Source: JACCTH01 sp050741915
GTDB taxonomy: Bacteria > Actinomycetota > Acidimicrobiia > Spongiisociales > ZC4RG35
NCBI GenBank assembly: GCA_050741915.1
Contig: JBOGEX010000120.1
Span: 1-12,098 of the forward strand
Length of the DNA stretch: 12,098 nucleotides
Direction of reading: 5' to 3'
Under the pieces are notes generated by a model. That model had not been told where the DNA came from and made no database searches. It saw only the letters and a program-made list of their open reading frames with translations. The first letter of the stretch is position 1; each line of letters opens with the position of its first letter. Positions 1 to 9,830 of this stretch are shown piece after piece. The position numbers were made by a program, and so were the translations under genes.

Positions 1-1
1 C

Positions 2-145
2 GTCTTCGCGCGGCTGCAGGCCAGCGACGCCGAGGTTGTCCAGGAGCCGACCGAGCAGCCGTACGGCGTTCGCGACTGCGCCTTCCGTGACCCCGTGGGG
101 GACCTGGTCCGCATCCAGGAGCGGCCCCGATCCGTCCGGCAATAA
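2..145 (+). CDS. VOC (glyoxalase/bleomycin-resistance fold) family protein, 3' end only
   Basis: The first 47 codons are open in frame 2 and end at TAA 143-145; the gene begins before the window. The visible tail contains EPTEQPYGVRDCAFRDPVGD followed by LVRIQE. This is the usual last beta-alpha-beta unit of vicinal oxygen chelate proteins: a 'G.R...F.DP.GN' turn, then a hydrophobic strand ending in a glutamate that often ligates the metal. The family includes glyoxalase I-like enzymes, ring-cleaving dioxygenases and drug-binding resistance proteins, and the substrate cannot be read from the fragment. Forty bases separate it from the DUF1801 gene in the same direction, so one transcript is likely. 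Confidence is limited because only one motif is visible. Confidence 0.65.
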   Translation, partial: VFARLQASDAEVVQEPTEQPYGVRDCAFRDPVGDLVRIQERPRSVRQ

Positions 146-173
146 CAACGACTACCTGCACGATCGGCACCAT

Positions 174-180
174 GAAGGAG
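174..180 (+). promoter_or_regulatory. Ribosome binding site of the DUF1801 gene
   Basis: GAAGGAG lies 5 bases before the ATG at 186. It is the clearest plus-strand Shine-Dalgarno sequence in the window and decides the start: the open frame reaches back to 36, but the upstream codons overlap the VOC gene and do not look like protein. Confidence 0.75.
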
Positions 181-185
181 TGGAT

Positions 186-643
186 ATGGAAAAGAAGGTG
201 ACCAAGAGCACCGCCCAGAGCACGACCGCGGGAGGCAAGACGTCCAAGGTATTCACAGATGAGGAACGGGATGCGATGAAGGAGCGCGTCCAAGAGCTGA
301 AGTCGGGCGCCAGGGCGGACGGGGAGAGCGCTGTGCTGGCGAAGATCTCCGAGATGACGGAACCGGATCGCGCCATGGGCAAGCGGCTCCATGAGATCGT
401 GAGAGCCAGCGCGCCAGAACTCTCGCCGAAGCTGTGGTACGGGATGCCTGCGTATGCCAAAGACGGCAAGGTCGTTTGCTTTTTCCAAAGTGCTGCGAAG
501 TTCAAGGCGAGATACGCAACGTTGGGCTTCAACGATGTGGCAAACCTCGACGAAGGGGCCATGTGGCCGACTGCCTTCGCGTTGAAGAAGCTGACCGCCG
601 CCGACGAAAAGACGATCGCCGCCCTCGTCAAGAAAGCCGTGAG

Positions 644-647
<4 letters not shown>
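186..647 (+). CDS. DUF1801 / YdhG-like domain protein
   Basis: A 153-residue soluble protein. The N-terminal ~45 residues are Lys/Thr/Ser-rich and probably flexible. From about residue 60 it matches the YdhG/DUF1801 pattern: an amphipathic helix (DRAMGKRLHEIVRASAPELS), the family hallmark KLWYGMPAYAKDGKVVCFF, then FKARYATLGF and a C-terminal 'L..LTAADEKTIAALVKKA' helix. The fold is related to frataxin (CyaY-like). Its biochemical role is not established; members are often annotated as iron-chaperone-like or as associated with small stress proteins. The start at 186 is chosen for the GAAGGAG site 5 bases upstream. The stop codon (TGA 645-647) overlaps the proposed CTG start of the UvrA-like gene, so the two are probably translationally coupled. 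The domain call is firm; the function is unknown. Confidence 0.85.
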
Positions 648-3028
<2,381 letters not shown>

Positions 3029-3124
3029 CCGATTCTCCGGGACACCGTGAGACGAGTTCTTATCAGCTCGACCGCCCACAAATAGTCGGTTTCAGCGCGG
3101 AGAACGAAATCAGGTCTGCCCGGT

Positions 3125-3130
3125 TATCTT
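3125..3130 (+). promoter_or_regulatory. Possible -10 element for a near-leaderless DivIVA-family transcript
   Basis: TATCTT matches the actinobacterial TANNNT -10 pattern and ends 9 bases before the ATG at 3140, so transcription would start within about 3 bases of the start codon. No Shine-Dalgarno sequence and no convincing -35 box are visible. The rest of the 111-base gap after the UvrA-like gene (3029-3139) shows no clear terminator. Confidence 0.4.
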
Positions 3131-3139
3131 GAACCCCTG

Positions 3140-4876
3140 ATGGAACAGCTGACGCCGGACCAAATCGCCGGCAGGAGCTTTCGCACCACCTTTCGGGGTC
3201 TTGATCCCGGCCAGGTCAAGGATTTTCTCGCCGCCCTTGCCCAGCAGACTCAGGACCTCATCGCCCAACGCGATCGTTTGGCGGGACGGCTGGGGGAGTT
3301 CGCCGAGCGTGATCTCAAATCGGAGTTTGCCGCGGTGGGTGGCGAGATCACCTCGGTCCTCGAGGCTGCCCGTGACGCGGCCGAAGGGATGCGTGATCGC
3401 GCCACCGCCGACGCCGCCCGGTGGAGGTCAGAGGCGATGGCCGAGGCCGAGAATGAGCGTCGATCAGCCCGCGAGGACGCCGAACATCTCCGCTCCGATG
3501 CCTGGCTGACCTCGGAGGAATTGCTCAAGCAGGCGCAGACGGAAGCTCGTCGGGTGGCGGAGACGGCCGAGCGTGACTCTCTCAGTGTGCTCGGTGAGGC
3601 GGAGCGGGAAGCCCACCGCCTGACCGCTTCGGCTCGTCGCGAATCGGAGGACCTCACCCGGGTGGCGCGGATGGAAGCAGAGCGGGTTCATGCCGAAGCG
3701 CTCGCCCGTCATGATGAGATCGTCGAGTCGGCCCGCCGTCAGGCCGAGGGCTCGCAAGAACGAGCCCGAGCGTTGGAGCAACGTCGTCAGGAGCTCCTGG
3801 CCGAACTCGAAACTCTCCGGTCCTCTTTGGCGCGAATGGAAGGCGAGCTCGACGAACGCCGCACCCGGCTCGGGCTTTCGGGCCCAGATGAACAGCCCGC
3901 CGAACAGATCCTGCGAGTGGTCACTCCCGGACCCGACAAGTTCGACTGGGAGCCAGGGGAGACGGTGCGTGTGGTGGCCAAGCGGAAGGAAAAACAAGCC
4001 GCCAGCCCGGACCTTGAAGAGGTGGTGGAAGACGTCAAACGAATCAGGTCGAGCGAGGCCCCCCAACCCGAGCCGGACGAACAACCGGCAACCGTACCGG
4101 AGGCAGGTCCGACGGTCGAGCAACCTTCGGTCGACGAGCTCGGGGCCATCTTCTCGAGATTGCGGGGGGTTCCTGTGGATGAGGGCGATCAAGCCCCAGG
4201 AGAGCCATCGCAAGAAGTTAAGGAAACGTCGCCCCCGCCGACACTAAAGCGGGTGGCTCCCGCCACCGACCCCTTCGAGCTGCAGCGGCGGCTGGTGCTG
4301 CCGGTTTCGAATCGGGCCCTGCGCAACTTGAAGCGCCAGCTCACCGAGATGCAGAACCAGGCGCTGGAGGGGGTCAGGGTCACGGAAGGCTCATGGCGGC
4401 CGACCGTCGACGACACTTCGCAGTATTTGCGACCGGAGCTGGTGGTCCTCCTCGCCGAGAGCTTCTCGATGGGACATTCGGCCGCCGAGGAACTGGCGGG
4501 ACGCACCTTTGTCCGGCCTCACACTCCAGCAAGGGACGAGGCGAGCGGGATGGCCAACGACCTGGTTGAACAGATCTCGGCGGTATTGGGGTCCGAAGAA
4601 AATGGCGGCCGCGACGGAGGCCGCGAATTGTCAAGCGCCCTCTCCAGGGTGTTTCGATCCTGGAGAACCGACGAGGCTGAGCGTCGGGTGAACGACCTCG
4701 CCTCGTCGGCCTATCACGATGGACTTTCCGCCTCGCTCACCTCGGGAGGCTTGAAGACGGTGATGATGGTTGGGGGTCGGGGTTGTCTTCGCTGCCGGGA
4801 GGCGGCGGAGGAGGAGGCTGTCCATCTTCCTCCTCTCCATCCCGGGTGTACCTGCACCCTGGTTCCTGCCGTTTAG
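3140..4876 (+). CDS. DivIVA-domain coiled-coil protein with a MuF-like cysteine-rich C-terminus
   Basis: 578 residues. Residues 1-40 match the DivIVA/Wag31 N-terminal domain: LTPDQIAGRSFRTTFRGLDP followed by GQVKDFLAAL, compared with 'LTP.DI....F...FRGYD..EV..FL' in the family. DivIVA proteins bind curved membrane and act as polar or septal scaffolds. Residues ~40-245 form a long charged coiled coil containing seven 22-residue repeats (68-221). Residues ~246-375 are Pro/Glu-rich and probably disordered. Residues ~376-578 form a second, mostly helical region ending in RTDEAERR (509-516), a 'Y..GL' stretch, C549-x2-C552 and PPLHPGCTC (564-572). That order resembles the phage Mu F / SPP1 gp7 domain, which ends in 'C..C ... 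PP.HPNCRC'. No signal peptide or membrane helix is seen. It is probably transcribed alone, between an upstream gap and a downstream gap that each carry a possible -10. The DivIVA call is strong; the C-terminal call is inference. Confidence 0.85.
   Translation: MEQLTPDQIAGRSFRTTFRGLDPGQVKDFLAALAQQTQDLIAQRDRLAGRLGEFAERDLKSEFAAVGGEITSVLEAARDAAEGMRDRATADAARWRSEAMAEAENERRSAREDAEHLRSDAWLTSEELLKQAQTEARRVAETAERDSLSVLGEAEREAHRLTASARRESEDLTRVARMEAERVHAEALARHDEIVESARRQAEGSQERARALEQRRQELLAELETLRSSLARMEGELDERRTRLGLSGPDEQPAEQILRVVTPGPDKFDWEPGETVRVVAKRKEKQAASPDLEEVVEDVKRIRSSEAPQPEPDEQPATVPEAGPTVEQPSVDELGAIFSRLRGVPVDEGDQAPGEPSQEVKETSPPPTLKRVAPATDPFELQRRLVLPVSNRALRNLKRQLTEMQNQALEGVRVTEGSWRPTVDDTSQYLRPELVVLLAESFSMGHSAAEELAGRTFVRPHTPARDEASGMANDLVEQISAVLGSEENGGRDGGRELSSALSRVFRSWRTDEAERRVNDLASSAYHDGLSASLTSGGLKTVMMVGGRGCLRCREAAEEEAVHLPPLHPGCTCTLVPAV
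3341..3802 (+). repeat. Seven degenerate 66-bp repeats coding a 22-residue (2 x 11) coiled-coil period
   Basis: Residues 68-221 of the DivIVA-family protein split without gaps into seven 22-residue units starting at 68, 90, 112, 134, 156, 178 and 200. Small or hydrophobic residues recur at unit positions 3, 6, 10, 14 and 21. Examples are 'TEARRV.ETA', 'REAHRL.ASA' and 'MEAERV.AEA' at the start of units 4, 5 and 6. An 11-residue (hendecad) period predicts a straight or slightly right-handed coil rather than the usual heptad left-handed one. The nucleotide copies have diverged, so this is a protein-level repeat. Confidence 0.7.
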
Positions 4877-4976
4877 AGAAGCGGCTTTGAGAGTCTCCTC
4901 AGCCACGGCGCGGGTCGGCTATGCGAACGGACCAACTCGGCCCCCGACCGGCCGCGGGTTGAAGCCGGCGCCAACC

Positions 4977-4982
4977 TAAGGT
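4977..4982 (+). promoter_or_regulatory. Possible -10 element for a leaderless UPF0182 transcript
   Basis: TAAGGT ends exactly 7 bases before ATG 4990, the spacing expected when the start codon is also the transcription start. No Shine-Dalgarno sequence precedes the gene. A TTGAAG at 4959-4964 is too close (12-base spacer) to be a normal -35. Upstream in the same gap, GGTCGG (4913-4918) and CCGACC (4944-4949) could pair, but the 25-base loop makes this weak. Confidence 0.45.
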
Positions 4983-4989
4983 TTCGCCG

Positions 4990-7863
4990 ATGTTCATGAG
5001 GAACCCACCGGCCAGCGGTGCAGGCAGCCGACGGTTTCTTCCCTACCTGGTCGGAGCGTTCTTTCTCTACTTGGCTGCTTCGGGTCTCTCGGGGCTGTGG
5101 ACGGATCTGCTCTGGTTCGATTCCGTCGGTTATTCGGAGATCTGGTGGACTCGACAGCTCGTCCACCTCGCTCTCGTCGTCGGCTTCGTTGCCCTCTCCT
5201 TCCTCTTCATCTTTGGCAATCTGACCCTGGCCGATCGTTCGGCGATGCGCCATCTCGCCGCCCCCGGCAGCGAGGAAGACGAGATGCTGGCCCAGATTCG
5301 CCAGTGGCTCGACCAGCGCCTACCGGCGGTGCGGCTCGTGGGCTCGATCGCCTTGGCTCTCCTCATCGGGGGCGGCGCCGGAGGATGGACCGATCGCATC
5401 TTCCTCTTCCTCAATCAGACGAGCTTCGGGATCACCGACCCGCTTTTCGGAAACGACCTCGGCTTTTACGTCTTTCGCCTCCCCGTAATCCGTGACCTCC
5501 TGGTCTGGGGCTTCAACCTGGTCCTGGTCACGACCCTGGCGGTGGCTGGCGCCCACTATGTGAACGGGGCGCTTCGGATCCGGCGGGGGGGAGAGTCGTT
5601 CTTCTCCCGTGCGGCCAAGGTCCAGGTTTCCGGGCTCCTCGCCGTTCTGGCACTGCTGCGAGCCGGGCTCTATCGAATCGACGCCTACCGCCTGCTCTAT
5701 TCGGACCGGAGCGATACCTTCTTCGGGGCCGGCTACACCGACGTCTTCGCCCGGCTCCCCGCCCTGCGACTGCTGCTGGCGGTCTCGATCGTCAGCGCCG
5801 TCATCCTCATCGTCAACATCTGGCGTAAGGGGTGGACCCTTCCGGTGGTGGCCGGAGCGGCCTGGATCGTGTTGGCGGTTGGGGCTGGCGTCATCTACCC
5901 GGCGGTGATCGAGAACCTGCGGGTGGTCCCCAACCCGATCGTGCGACAGGGTCCCTATATCGAAAGGAACATCGAATTCACCCGGCAAGCCTTCGGGGTC
6001 GACGAGGTCGAGGTGCAGCCGTTTGCCGCCGACGGCAACATCGAGCCCGGCGAGCTCTCCGATGCGCAAGCCCTTCTCGACAACCTGCGCCTGTGGGATC
6101 CCGACGTGCTTTCCAACTCCTATTCGCCCCAGGAGTTCCGCGAGTACTACCGGCTGGAGAACGTCGACTCTGATCGCTACCTGATCGACGGTGAGCTCAC
6201 CCAGGTGATGTTGTCGGTGCGTGAGCTCGAATCCGGAGAGATCGACGAGGACAACTGGCAGCTCCGTCGTTTGAGCTACACCCACGGCTTCGGATTGGTG
6301 GCGAGCTACGCCGCTCTCGTCGGCCAGGCCGGTGCTCCCCGATACCTCGTGAGCGAGCTCCCTCCCGAGAGCGTGACCGAGGCGATGGGGATCTCCCAAC
6401 CCCGCATCTACTTCGGCGAGCTCGACTTCACCGCCTCAGCCCCGGTCATTGTCCGCAACCAGACGGGGGAGATCGACTACCCAACCGGAGCGAACACATT
6501 CGCCTCCACCGACTACTCCGGCCTCGGGGGTGTGCAGCTCTCCGACATTTTCCGGAGGCTCGCTTTTGCCCTCCGCTACCGCGATCTCAACATCGTGATC
6601 TCCGACCAGATCCGTCCCGATTCGCGGATTCTCACCGAACGTGACATCGACGGCATCGTTGCCAAAGTGGCGCCGTTCCTGGCGGCCGATTCCGATCCTT
6701 ACCCGGTGGTGAGCAACGGTCGCATCAGCTGGGTAATCGACCTCTACACGTATACCGGCAACTATCCCTACTCGACCCCGCTCAACAACCTCGACCGCCG
6801 CCGACTTCCACAGGGGACCGGAATACGTGCAGGGGTTAACTACATCCGCAATTCGGTGAAGGCGGTGATCGACGCCTACGACGGCACGGTGACCTTCTAT
6901 GTCGTTGATGAAGACGATCCGATCCTGGCGGCGTGGAGGTCGGCCTTCCCCGGTTTGTTCGTCGACATGAGCGCCATGCCCGAGGGCCTTCTCAGTCACC
7001 TGCGCTATCCGATGGATCTTCTCACCGTTCAGTCCGAGGTGTACCGCGACTACCACGTCACCGATGTCCCCACCTTCTTCCAGGAGCTCGATGCCTGGGC
7101 CATCCCGCAGTCGGGTGCCTTCGACGAAGACGAGGCTCCAGTCCGGGCCCAGGGGTTGGTGGGCGATGGAATCTCCGCCGTGACCGGGCGGCCGGAACTC
7201 GTCACCGAGGCTCTGCCCTACTACACCATGTTGCAGGTCGACGGCGAGCTTTCGTTCGTCGGAATTCAGGCGTTCGCTCCCCGGGACCGGCCCAACCTGG
7301 TGAGCCTCCTCCTCGTCGGGAGCGACCCGGCCGATTACGGGAGACTGATCGACTATCGGATGGCATCTGGTTCGCAGGTGACGGGCATCGAGCAGGTGGG
7401 GTTGCGAATCGAGTCCGACCCCAACATCTCCCAACAGTTCAGCCTGTGGCGCAGCCGGGGATCGCGGGTGCTGCAGGGCGACGTCCTCGTCCTGCCGATC
7501 GGCGATTCGCTGCTCTACGCCCAGTCCGTCTTTCTCGAGGCGACCGGGGGAGGTCTCCCCGAGTTCGAACGGGTCATCGTCCTCTTCGAGGATCGCATCG
7601 AGTGGTCGACCACTCTCGGCGGCGCCCTGGCGGCAATCTTCGGAGAGGATGCGGGCGATATCGGAGAGGACCCACCACCGGCCGATGATGTGGCGGCGCT
7701 GCTTCAGCAGGCCAACGATGCCCTGGCCGAAGCCGACCAGGCACTCCGCTCCGGGGATCTCGCCGAGTATCAGCGGTTGGTAGATGTGGCCGGCGCACTG
7801 ATCGAGCAGGCGCTGGCTTTGAGCGGTGGAGCCGAGGCGCGGCGAGGTCCCGCCCTCAGTTGA
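4990..7863 (+). CDS. UPF0182 family membrane protein (COG1615)
   Basis: 957 residues, full length for the family (about 900-1000). Seven predicted membrane helices lie at roughly 16-36, 56-79, 115-131, 167-188, 210-228, 256-278 and 283-306. A large, probably extracytoplasmic domain follows. Conserved family blocks are easy to see: LGFYVFRLP, QGPYIERNIEFTRQAFG, a YYRLENVDSDRY segment, YTHGFGLV, SNGRISWVIDLYTYTGNYPYS, NYIRNSVKAVIDAYDGTV, DPILAAWRSAFPGLF, and HLRYPMDLLTVQSEVYRDYHVTD ending in DAWAIP. The last ~60 residues form an Ala/Leu/Asp-rich helical hairpin (DVAALLQQANDALAEADQAL and onward) that looks like an oligomerisation or spacer element. The family is widespread in actinobacteria and cyanobacteria, and its molecular function is not established. 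ATG 4990 is preferred for its spacing to the TAAGGT hexamer; ATG 4996 is an alternative. The gene ends 12 bases before a strong hairpin. Confidence 0.96.
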   Translation: MFMRNPPASGAGSRRFLPYLVGAFFLYLAASGLSGLWTDLLWFDSVGYSEIWWTRQLVHLALVVGFVALSFLFIFGNLTLADRSAMRHLAAPGSEEDEMLAQIRQWLDQRLPAVRLVGSIALALLIGGGAGGWTDRIFLFLNQTSFGITDPLFGNDLGFYVFRLPVIRDLLVWGFNLVLVTTLAVAGAHYVNGALRIRRGGESFFSRAAKVQVSGLLAVLALLRAGLYRIDAYRLLYSDRSDTFFGAGYTDVFARLPALRLLLAVSIVSAVILIVNIWRKGWTLPVVAGAAWIVLAVGAGVIYPAVIENLRVVPNPIVRQGPYIERNIEFTRQAFGVDEVEVQPFAADGNIEPGELSDAQALLDNLRLWDPDVLSNSYSPQEFREYYRLENVDSDRYLIDGELTQVMLSVRELESGEIDEDNWQLRRLSYTHGFGLVASYAALVGQAGAPRYLVSELPPESVTEAMGISQPRIYFGELDFTASAPVIVRNQTGEIDYPTGANTFASTDYSGLGGVQLSDIFRRLAFALRYRDLNIVISDQIRPDSRILTERDIDGIVAKVAPFLAADSDPYPVVSNGRISWVIDLYTYTGNYPYSTPLNNLDRRRLPQGTGIRAGVNYIRNSVKAVIDAYDGTVTFYVVDEDDPILAAWRSAFPGLFVDMSAMPEGLLSHLRYPMDLLTVQSEVYRDYHVTDVPTFFQELDAWAIPQSGAFDEDEAPVRAQGLVGDGISAVTGRPELVTEALPYYTMLQVDGELSFVGIQAFAPRDRPNLVSLLLVGSDPADYGRLIDYRMASGSQVTGIEQVGLRIESDPNISQQFSLWRSRGSRVLQGDVLVLPIGDSLLYAQSVFLEATGGGLPEFERVIVLFEDRIEWSTTLGGALAAIFGEDAGDIGEDPPPADDVAALLQQANDALAEADQALRSGDLAEYQRLVDVAGALIEQALALSGGAEARRGPALS

Positions 7864-7875
7864 CCAGCGAACCCA

Positions 7876-7910
7876 GGGTTGTAGACGTTGTCCAACAACC
7901 TCTACAGCCC
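7876..7910. terminator. Bidirectional hairpin terminator between convergent genes
   Basis: A 35-base near-perfect inverted repeat. The outer arms GGGTTGTAGA and TCTACAGCCC form 10 pairs with one G-U; a single C/C mismatch follows, then 5 more pairs (GTTGT/ACAAC) around a 3-base loop. It sits 12 bases after the UPF0182 stop and 14 bases from the stop of the convergent lipoprotein gene. There is no T-tract on either side, which is common for actinobacterial terminators. Confidence 0.75.
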
Positions 7911-7924
7911 AGAGAACGAAGACT

Positions 7925-8305
7925 TCACGGCTCGACCGTGAGCACCGTCCCCATTCCGTTCTGGTAGTGATCGACCAGGAGGCCGTCATCGCCGCGGAAG
8001 ACGATGCGACAGGTGAGCTGGTAGGTGCCGGGTTCGAGTCTGACCGTCAGGGTTTGTCTGCCTTCCGATTCGACGGCGGCCGAGGCCGCCAGGACCGTGC
8101 CGTCGTTGGTGGCGACGACCAGGGTGTGAGGGATCTCACCGTCATTCCACAGCTCAAGGTCGATCGATCCGGCCTTGACCAGTGGTGAGGCCGGTTCTAT
8201 GTAGAACTCGTCGAGCTCGACCTCCATGGATCCACTCTGGGCATCGGGGGCGGCCGAGCAGGCCCCAATGATTGCGGCCACTACGAAGAACCGGACCCTT
8301 CTCAT
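7925..8305 (-). CDS. Cupredoxin-like lipoprotein
   Basis: 126 residues. The N-terminus MRRVRFFVVAAIIGAC is a short signal peptide ending in a lipobox-like IGA-C16, so a lipid anchor on the outer face of the membrane is likely. The rest is beta-rich and follows the cupredoxin order: ELWNDGEIPHTLVV with His60, LEPGTYQLTC with Cys99, DHYQNGMGTVLTV with His113 and Met118. These are the four positions of a type-1 copper site (His, Cys, His, Met). However, Cys99 and His113 are separated by 13 residues, much more than in plastocyanin, so copper binding is not certain. The ATG overlaps the stop of the histidine kinase gene by 4 bases, and GGAGAG lies 6 bases upstream; the two genes form an operon. 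It ends near the shared hairpin at 7876-7910. The signal peptide and fold are fairly secure; the ligand and role are inference. Confidence 0.8.
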   Translation of the reverse strand: MRRVRFFVVAAIIGACSAAPDAQSGSMEVELDEFYIEPASPLVKAGSIDLELWNDGEIPHTLVVATNDGTVLAASAAVESEGRQTLTVRLEPGTYQLTCRIVFRGDDGLLVDHYQNGMGTVLTVEP

Positions 8306-9765
8306 GCTGCACTCTCCACGAGCAACCGCCCCCCGAGCGGCACACCTATGGCCATGGTGGTTCCGTGGTGTGAGCTGTGGACCGACAACGAGCCTTCCAA
8401 GGCGTCGACCATCATCCGGGCGATATAGAGGCCGAGACCGGTTCCGGCGCTCTCGCTGTCCTTCTCGAATTTCTCGAAGGCGCGGGGGAGGAAGGCGGGG
8501 TCGATACCGGGACCGTCATCGATGACCAAGAGGAAAAGAGCGGGATCCGGCTTCTGACCAACCTCGTGCATGGCCCGGAACGGAAGCGACTCCCGCCATA
8601 CCAAGTCGACCCGGGTGGCGCCGTGACTGAGGGCATTGTCCGCCAGGGAGGCGACGAGTTGGGAGAGAGTCATCGGATCGGTGCGCAGCCACACCGCGTG
8701 GGGATCGATCCCGCCCGGTCGATGCTGGATGCGAAGCCTCCGATGTTTCTCCTCCAGGTCCGCCAGCAATTCGGCGAAGGAAACATCGCGCAATGTGAAG
8801 TTGAGCCCACGATTCTCGATGCGAGCCACTGTCAGCATCTGGGCGATCATCTCCTGCAGCCGCTTTCCATCGGCAACCATGTGGGAGAGGAGTTGAACCC
8901 GATCGGGTTCGGGCAATCCGAGCTGACTGAGAAGCTCAGCCCCAGTGACGAGGCTGGTAAGTGGTGTGCGCAGCTCGTGGTTGATCATGAGGACGAACTC
9001 GGCCCGGATCCGGTTCTTCTCCTCCGCCAATGCCAGAGCTCGCTCGGCCTCGGCGCGGGCGGCAGCGAGTTGGCGGTTGTGCTCTTCGAGCTCGGCCGAC
9101 TGCTGGCGGAGGAACTGCGACTCGATCTCCATCTCACGGATGCGACGGGCAACGCTTGACCGAGCGATCAGGAGAAGTATCGCCACCACTGTGAAGAAGG
9201 CACCGACCCCGACGAGCTGGAGGGTGAGCGGCTGGATGCCTCGCTCACGTGCTCGGCGGGCCAGCAACTCGGAGACGTCGTAGTAGAGGAGAAGGCCCTC
9301 GCCGGCATCCAGGGGTTGCAGGACGTGGTAGAGGATTTCGCCGTCGTCCCATTCGGTGACGCCGTCGATTCGGATCTCGTCGTCAATTGAGGTGGCGACC
9401 GCCGAGAAGAAGCCAGTGCTCAACCCGTAGAGAAGCAGACCGTTGAGAAGCTGCCCGCCTTCCTGGTTGGAGGAGGTGGAGGCGAGGATGCGACCCTCTG
9501 CTCCGACCAGTGACACCGCCTCGATGGTCAGCAGGTTGCGCACCCTGCGTACGGTCATGGCGACATCTTCGGTTCCCGCCCTTTCCAGCTCCGCTTGAGC
9601 CAAAGCGGCGTCGGCGACGAACAACTCGCCCTCGCCCACCGGTCGGTCCGCCGATCGCTGATAGAAGAACGCCCCCAGGATCGCGCTGAGAGCGATGAGG
9701 CCTGCCAGGGCGGCTCCGACCAGCCAGGCGCCTGAGGGGCTATGACGCGACGAGTCCAGGGTCAC
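8302..9765 (-). CDS. Orphan membrane sensor histidine kinase
   Basis: 487 residues from GTG 9765. Transmembrane helices at ~13-35 and ~181-201 enclose an extracytoplasmic sensor of about 145 residues, whose 'SLVGAEGRILASTSSNQ' segment recalls Cache-type domains. A coiled-coil linker (~208-255) follows, then a HisKA dimerisation domain with H-box NHELRTPLTS (phosphorylated His263), N-box LADNALSHG (Asn377), G1 DDGPGI (416-421), F-box FEKF and G2 GTGLGL (441-446). All catalytic motifs are intact. The open frame runs on upstream to 10560, but that part is antisense to the AAA ATPase gene and is not protein-like. GTG 9765 places the first membrane helix correctly; no Shine-Dalgarno sequence is visible. 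The gene is followed by the cupredoxin-like lipoprotein with an ATGA overlap and is divergent from the AAA gene. No response regulator is in the window, so the partner is unknown. Confidence 0.93.
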   Translation of the reverse strand: MTLDSSRHSPSGAWLVGAALAGLIALSAILGAFFYQRSADRPVGEGELFVADAALAQAELERAGTEDVAMTVRRVRNLLTIEAVSLVGAEGRILASTSSNQEGGQLLNGLLLYGLSTGFFSAVATSIDDEIRIDGVTEWDDGEILYHVLQPLDAGEGLLLYYDVSELLARRARERGIQPLTLQLVGVGAFFTVVAILLLIARSSVARRIREMEIESQFLRQQSAELEEHNRQLAAARAEAERALALAEEKNRIRAEFVLMINHELRTPLTSLVTGAELLSQLGLPEPDRVQLLSHMVADGKRLQEMIAQMLTVARIENRGLNFTLRDVSFAELLADLEEKHRRLRIQHRPGGIDPHAVWLRTDPMTLSQLVASLADNALSHGATRVDLVWRESLPFRAMHEVGQKPDPALFLLVIDDGPGIDPAFLPRAFEKFEKDSESAGTGLGLYIARMMVDALEGSLSVHSSHHGTTMAIGVPLGGRLLVESAA

Positions 9766-9776
9766 GAGTTGATAAT

Positions 9777-9808
9777 CGGCGGCCGCGGGCCCCGGCCTTA
9801 GGCCGCCG
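9777..9808. promoter_or_regulatory. Nested palindromes in the divergent kinase / AAA ATPase promoter region
   Basis: CGGCGGCC (9777-9784) and GGCCGCCG (9801-9808) are perfect inverted arms. The downstream arm also takes part in a tighter palindrome, CGGCCT-T-AGGCCG (9793-9805). In addition, GCCGCGGGC is repeated directly at 9782-9790 and 9805-9813. The block lies between the GTG of the kinase (9765, minus) and the TAGTTT hexamer of the AAA gene, where a shared regulator would be expected to bind. It could also be chance in GC-rich DNA. Confidence 0.4.
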
Positions 9809-9824
9809 CGGGCAAATCCCCGGC

Positions 9825-9830
9825 TAGTTT
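9825..9830 (+). promoter_or_regulatory. Possible -10 element for a leaderless AAA ATPase transcript
   Basis: TAGTTT ends exactly 7 bases before GTG 9838, the expected leaderless spacing, and there is no Shine-Dalgarno sequence. This supports GTG 9838 over the adjacent in-frame TTG at 9835. Confidence 0.5.

Noticed and set aside
5320..6399. Second long minus-strand open frame within UPF0182
   Set aside because: Same cause: an antisense shadow of a well-supported gene.
6436..7989. Long minus-strand open frame across the UPF0182 gene
   Set aside because: It mirrors the high GC third-position pattern of UPF0182, which has strong family motifs; its translation has no recognisable features.
7826..8188. 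Plus-strand open frame across the terminator and lipoprotein gene
   Set aside because: It runs through the strong hairpin and opposite the lipoprotein, which has a signal peptide and Shine-Dalgarno support.
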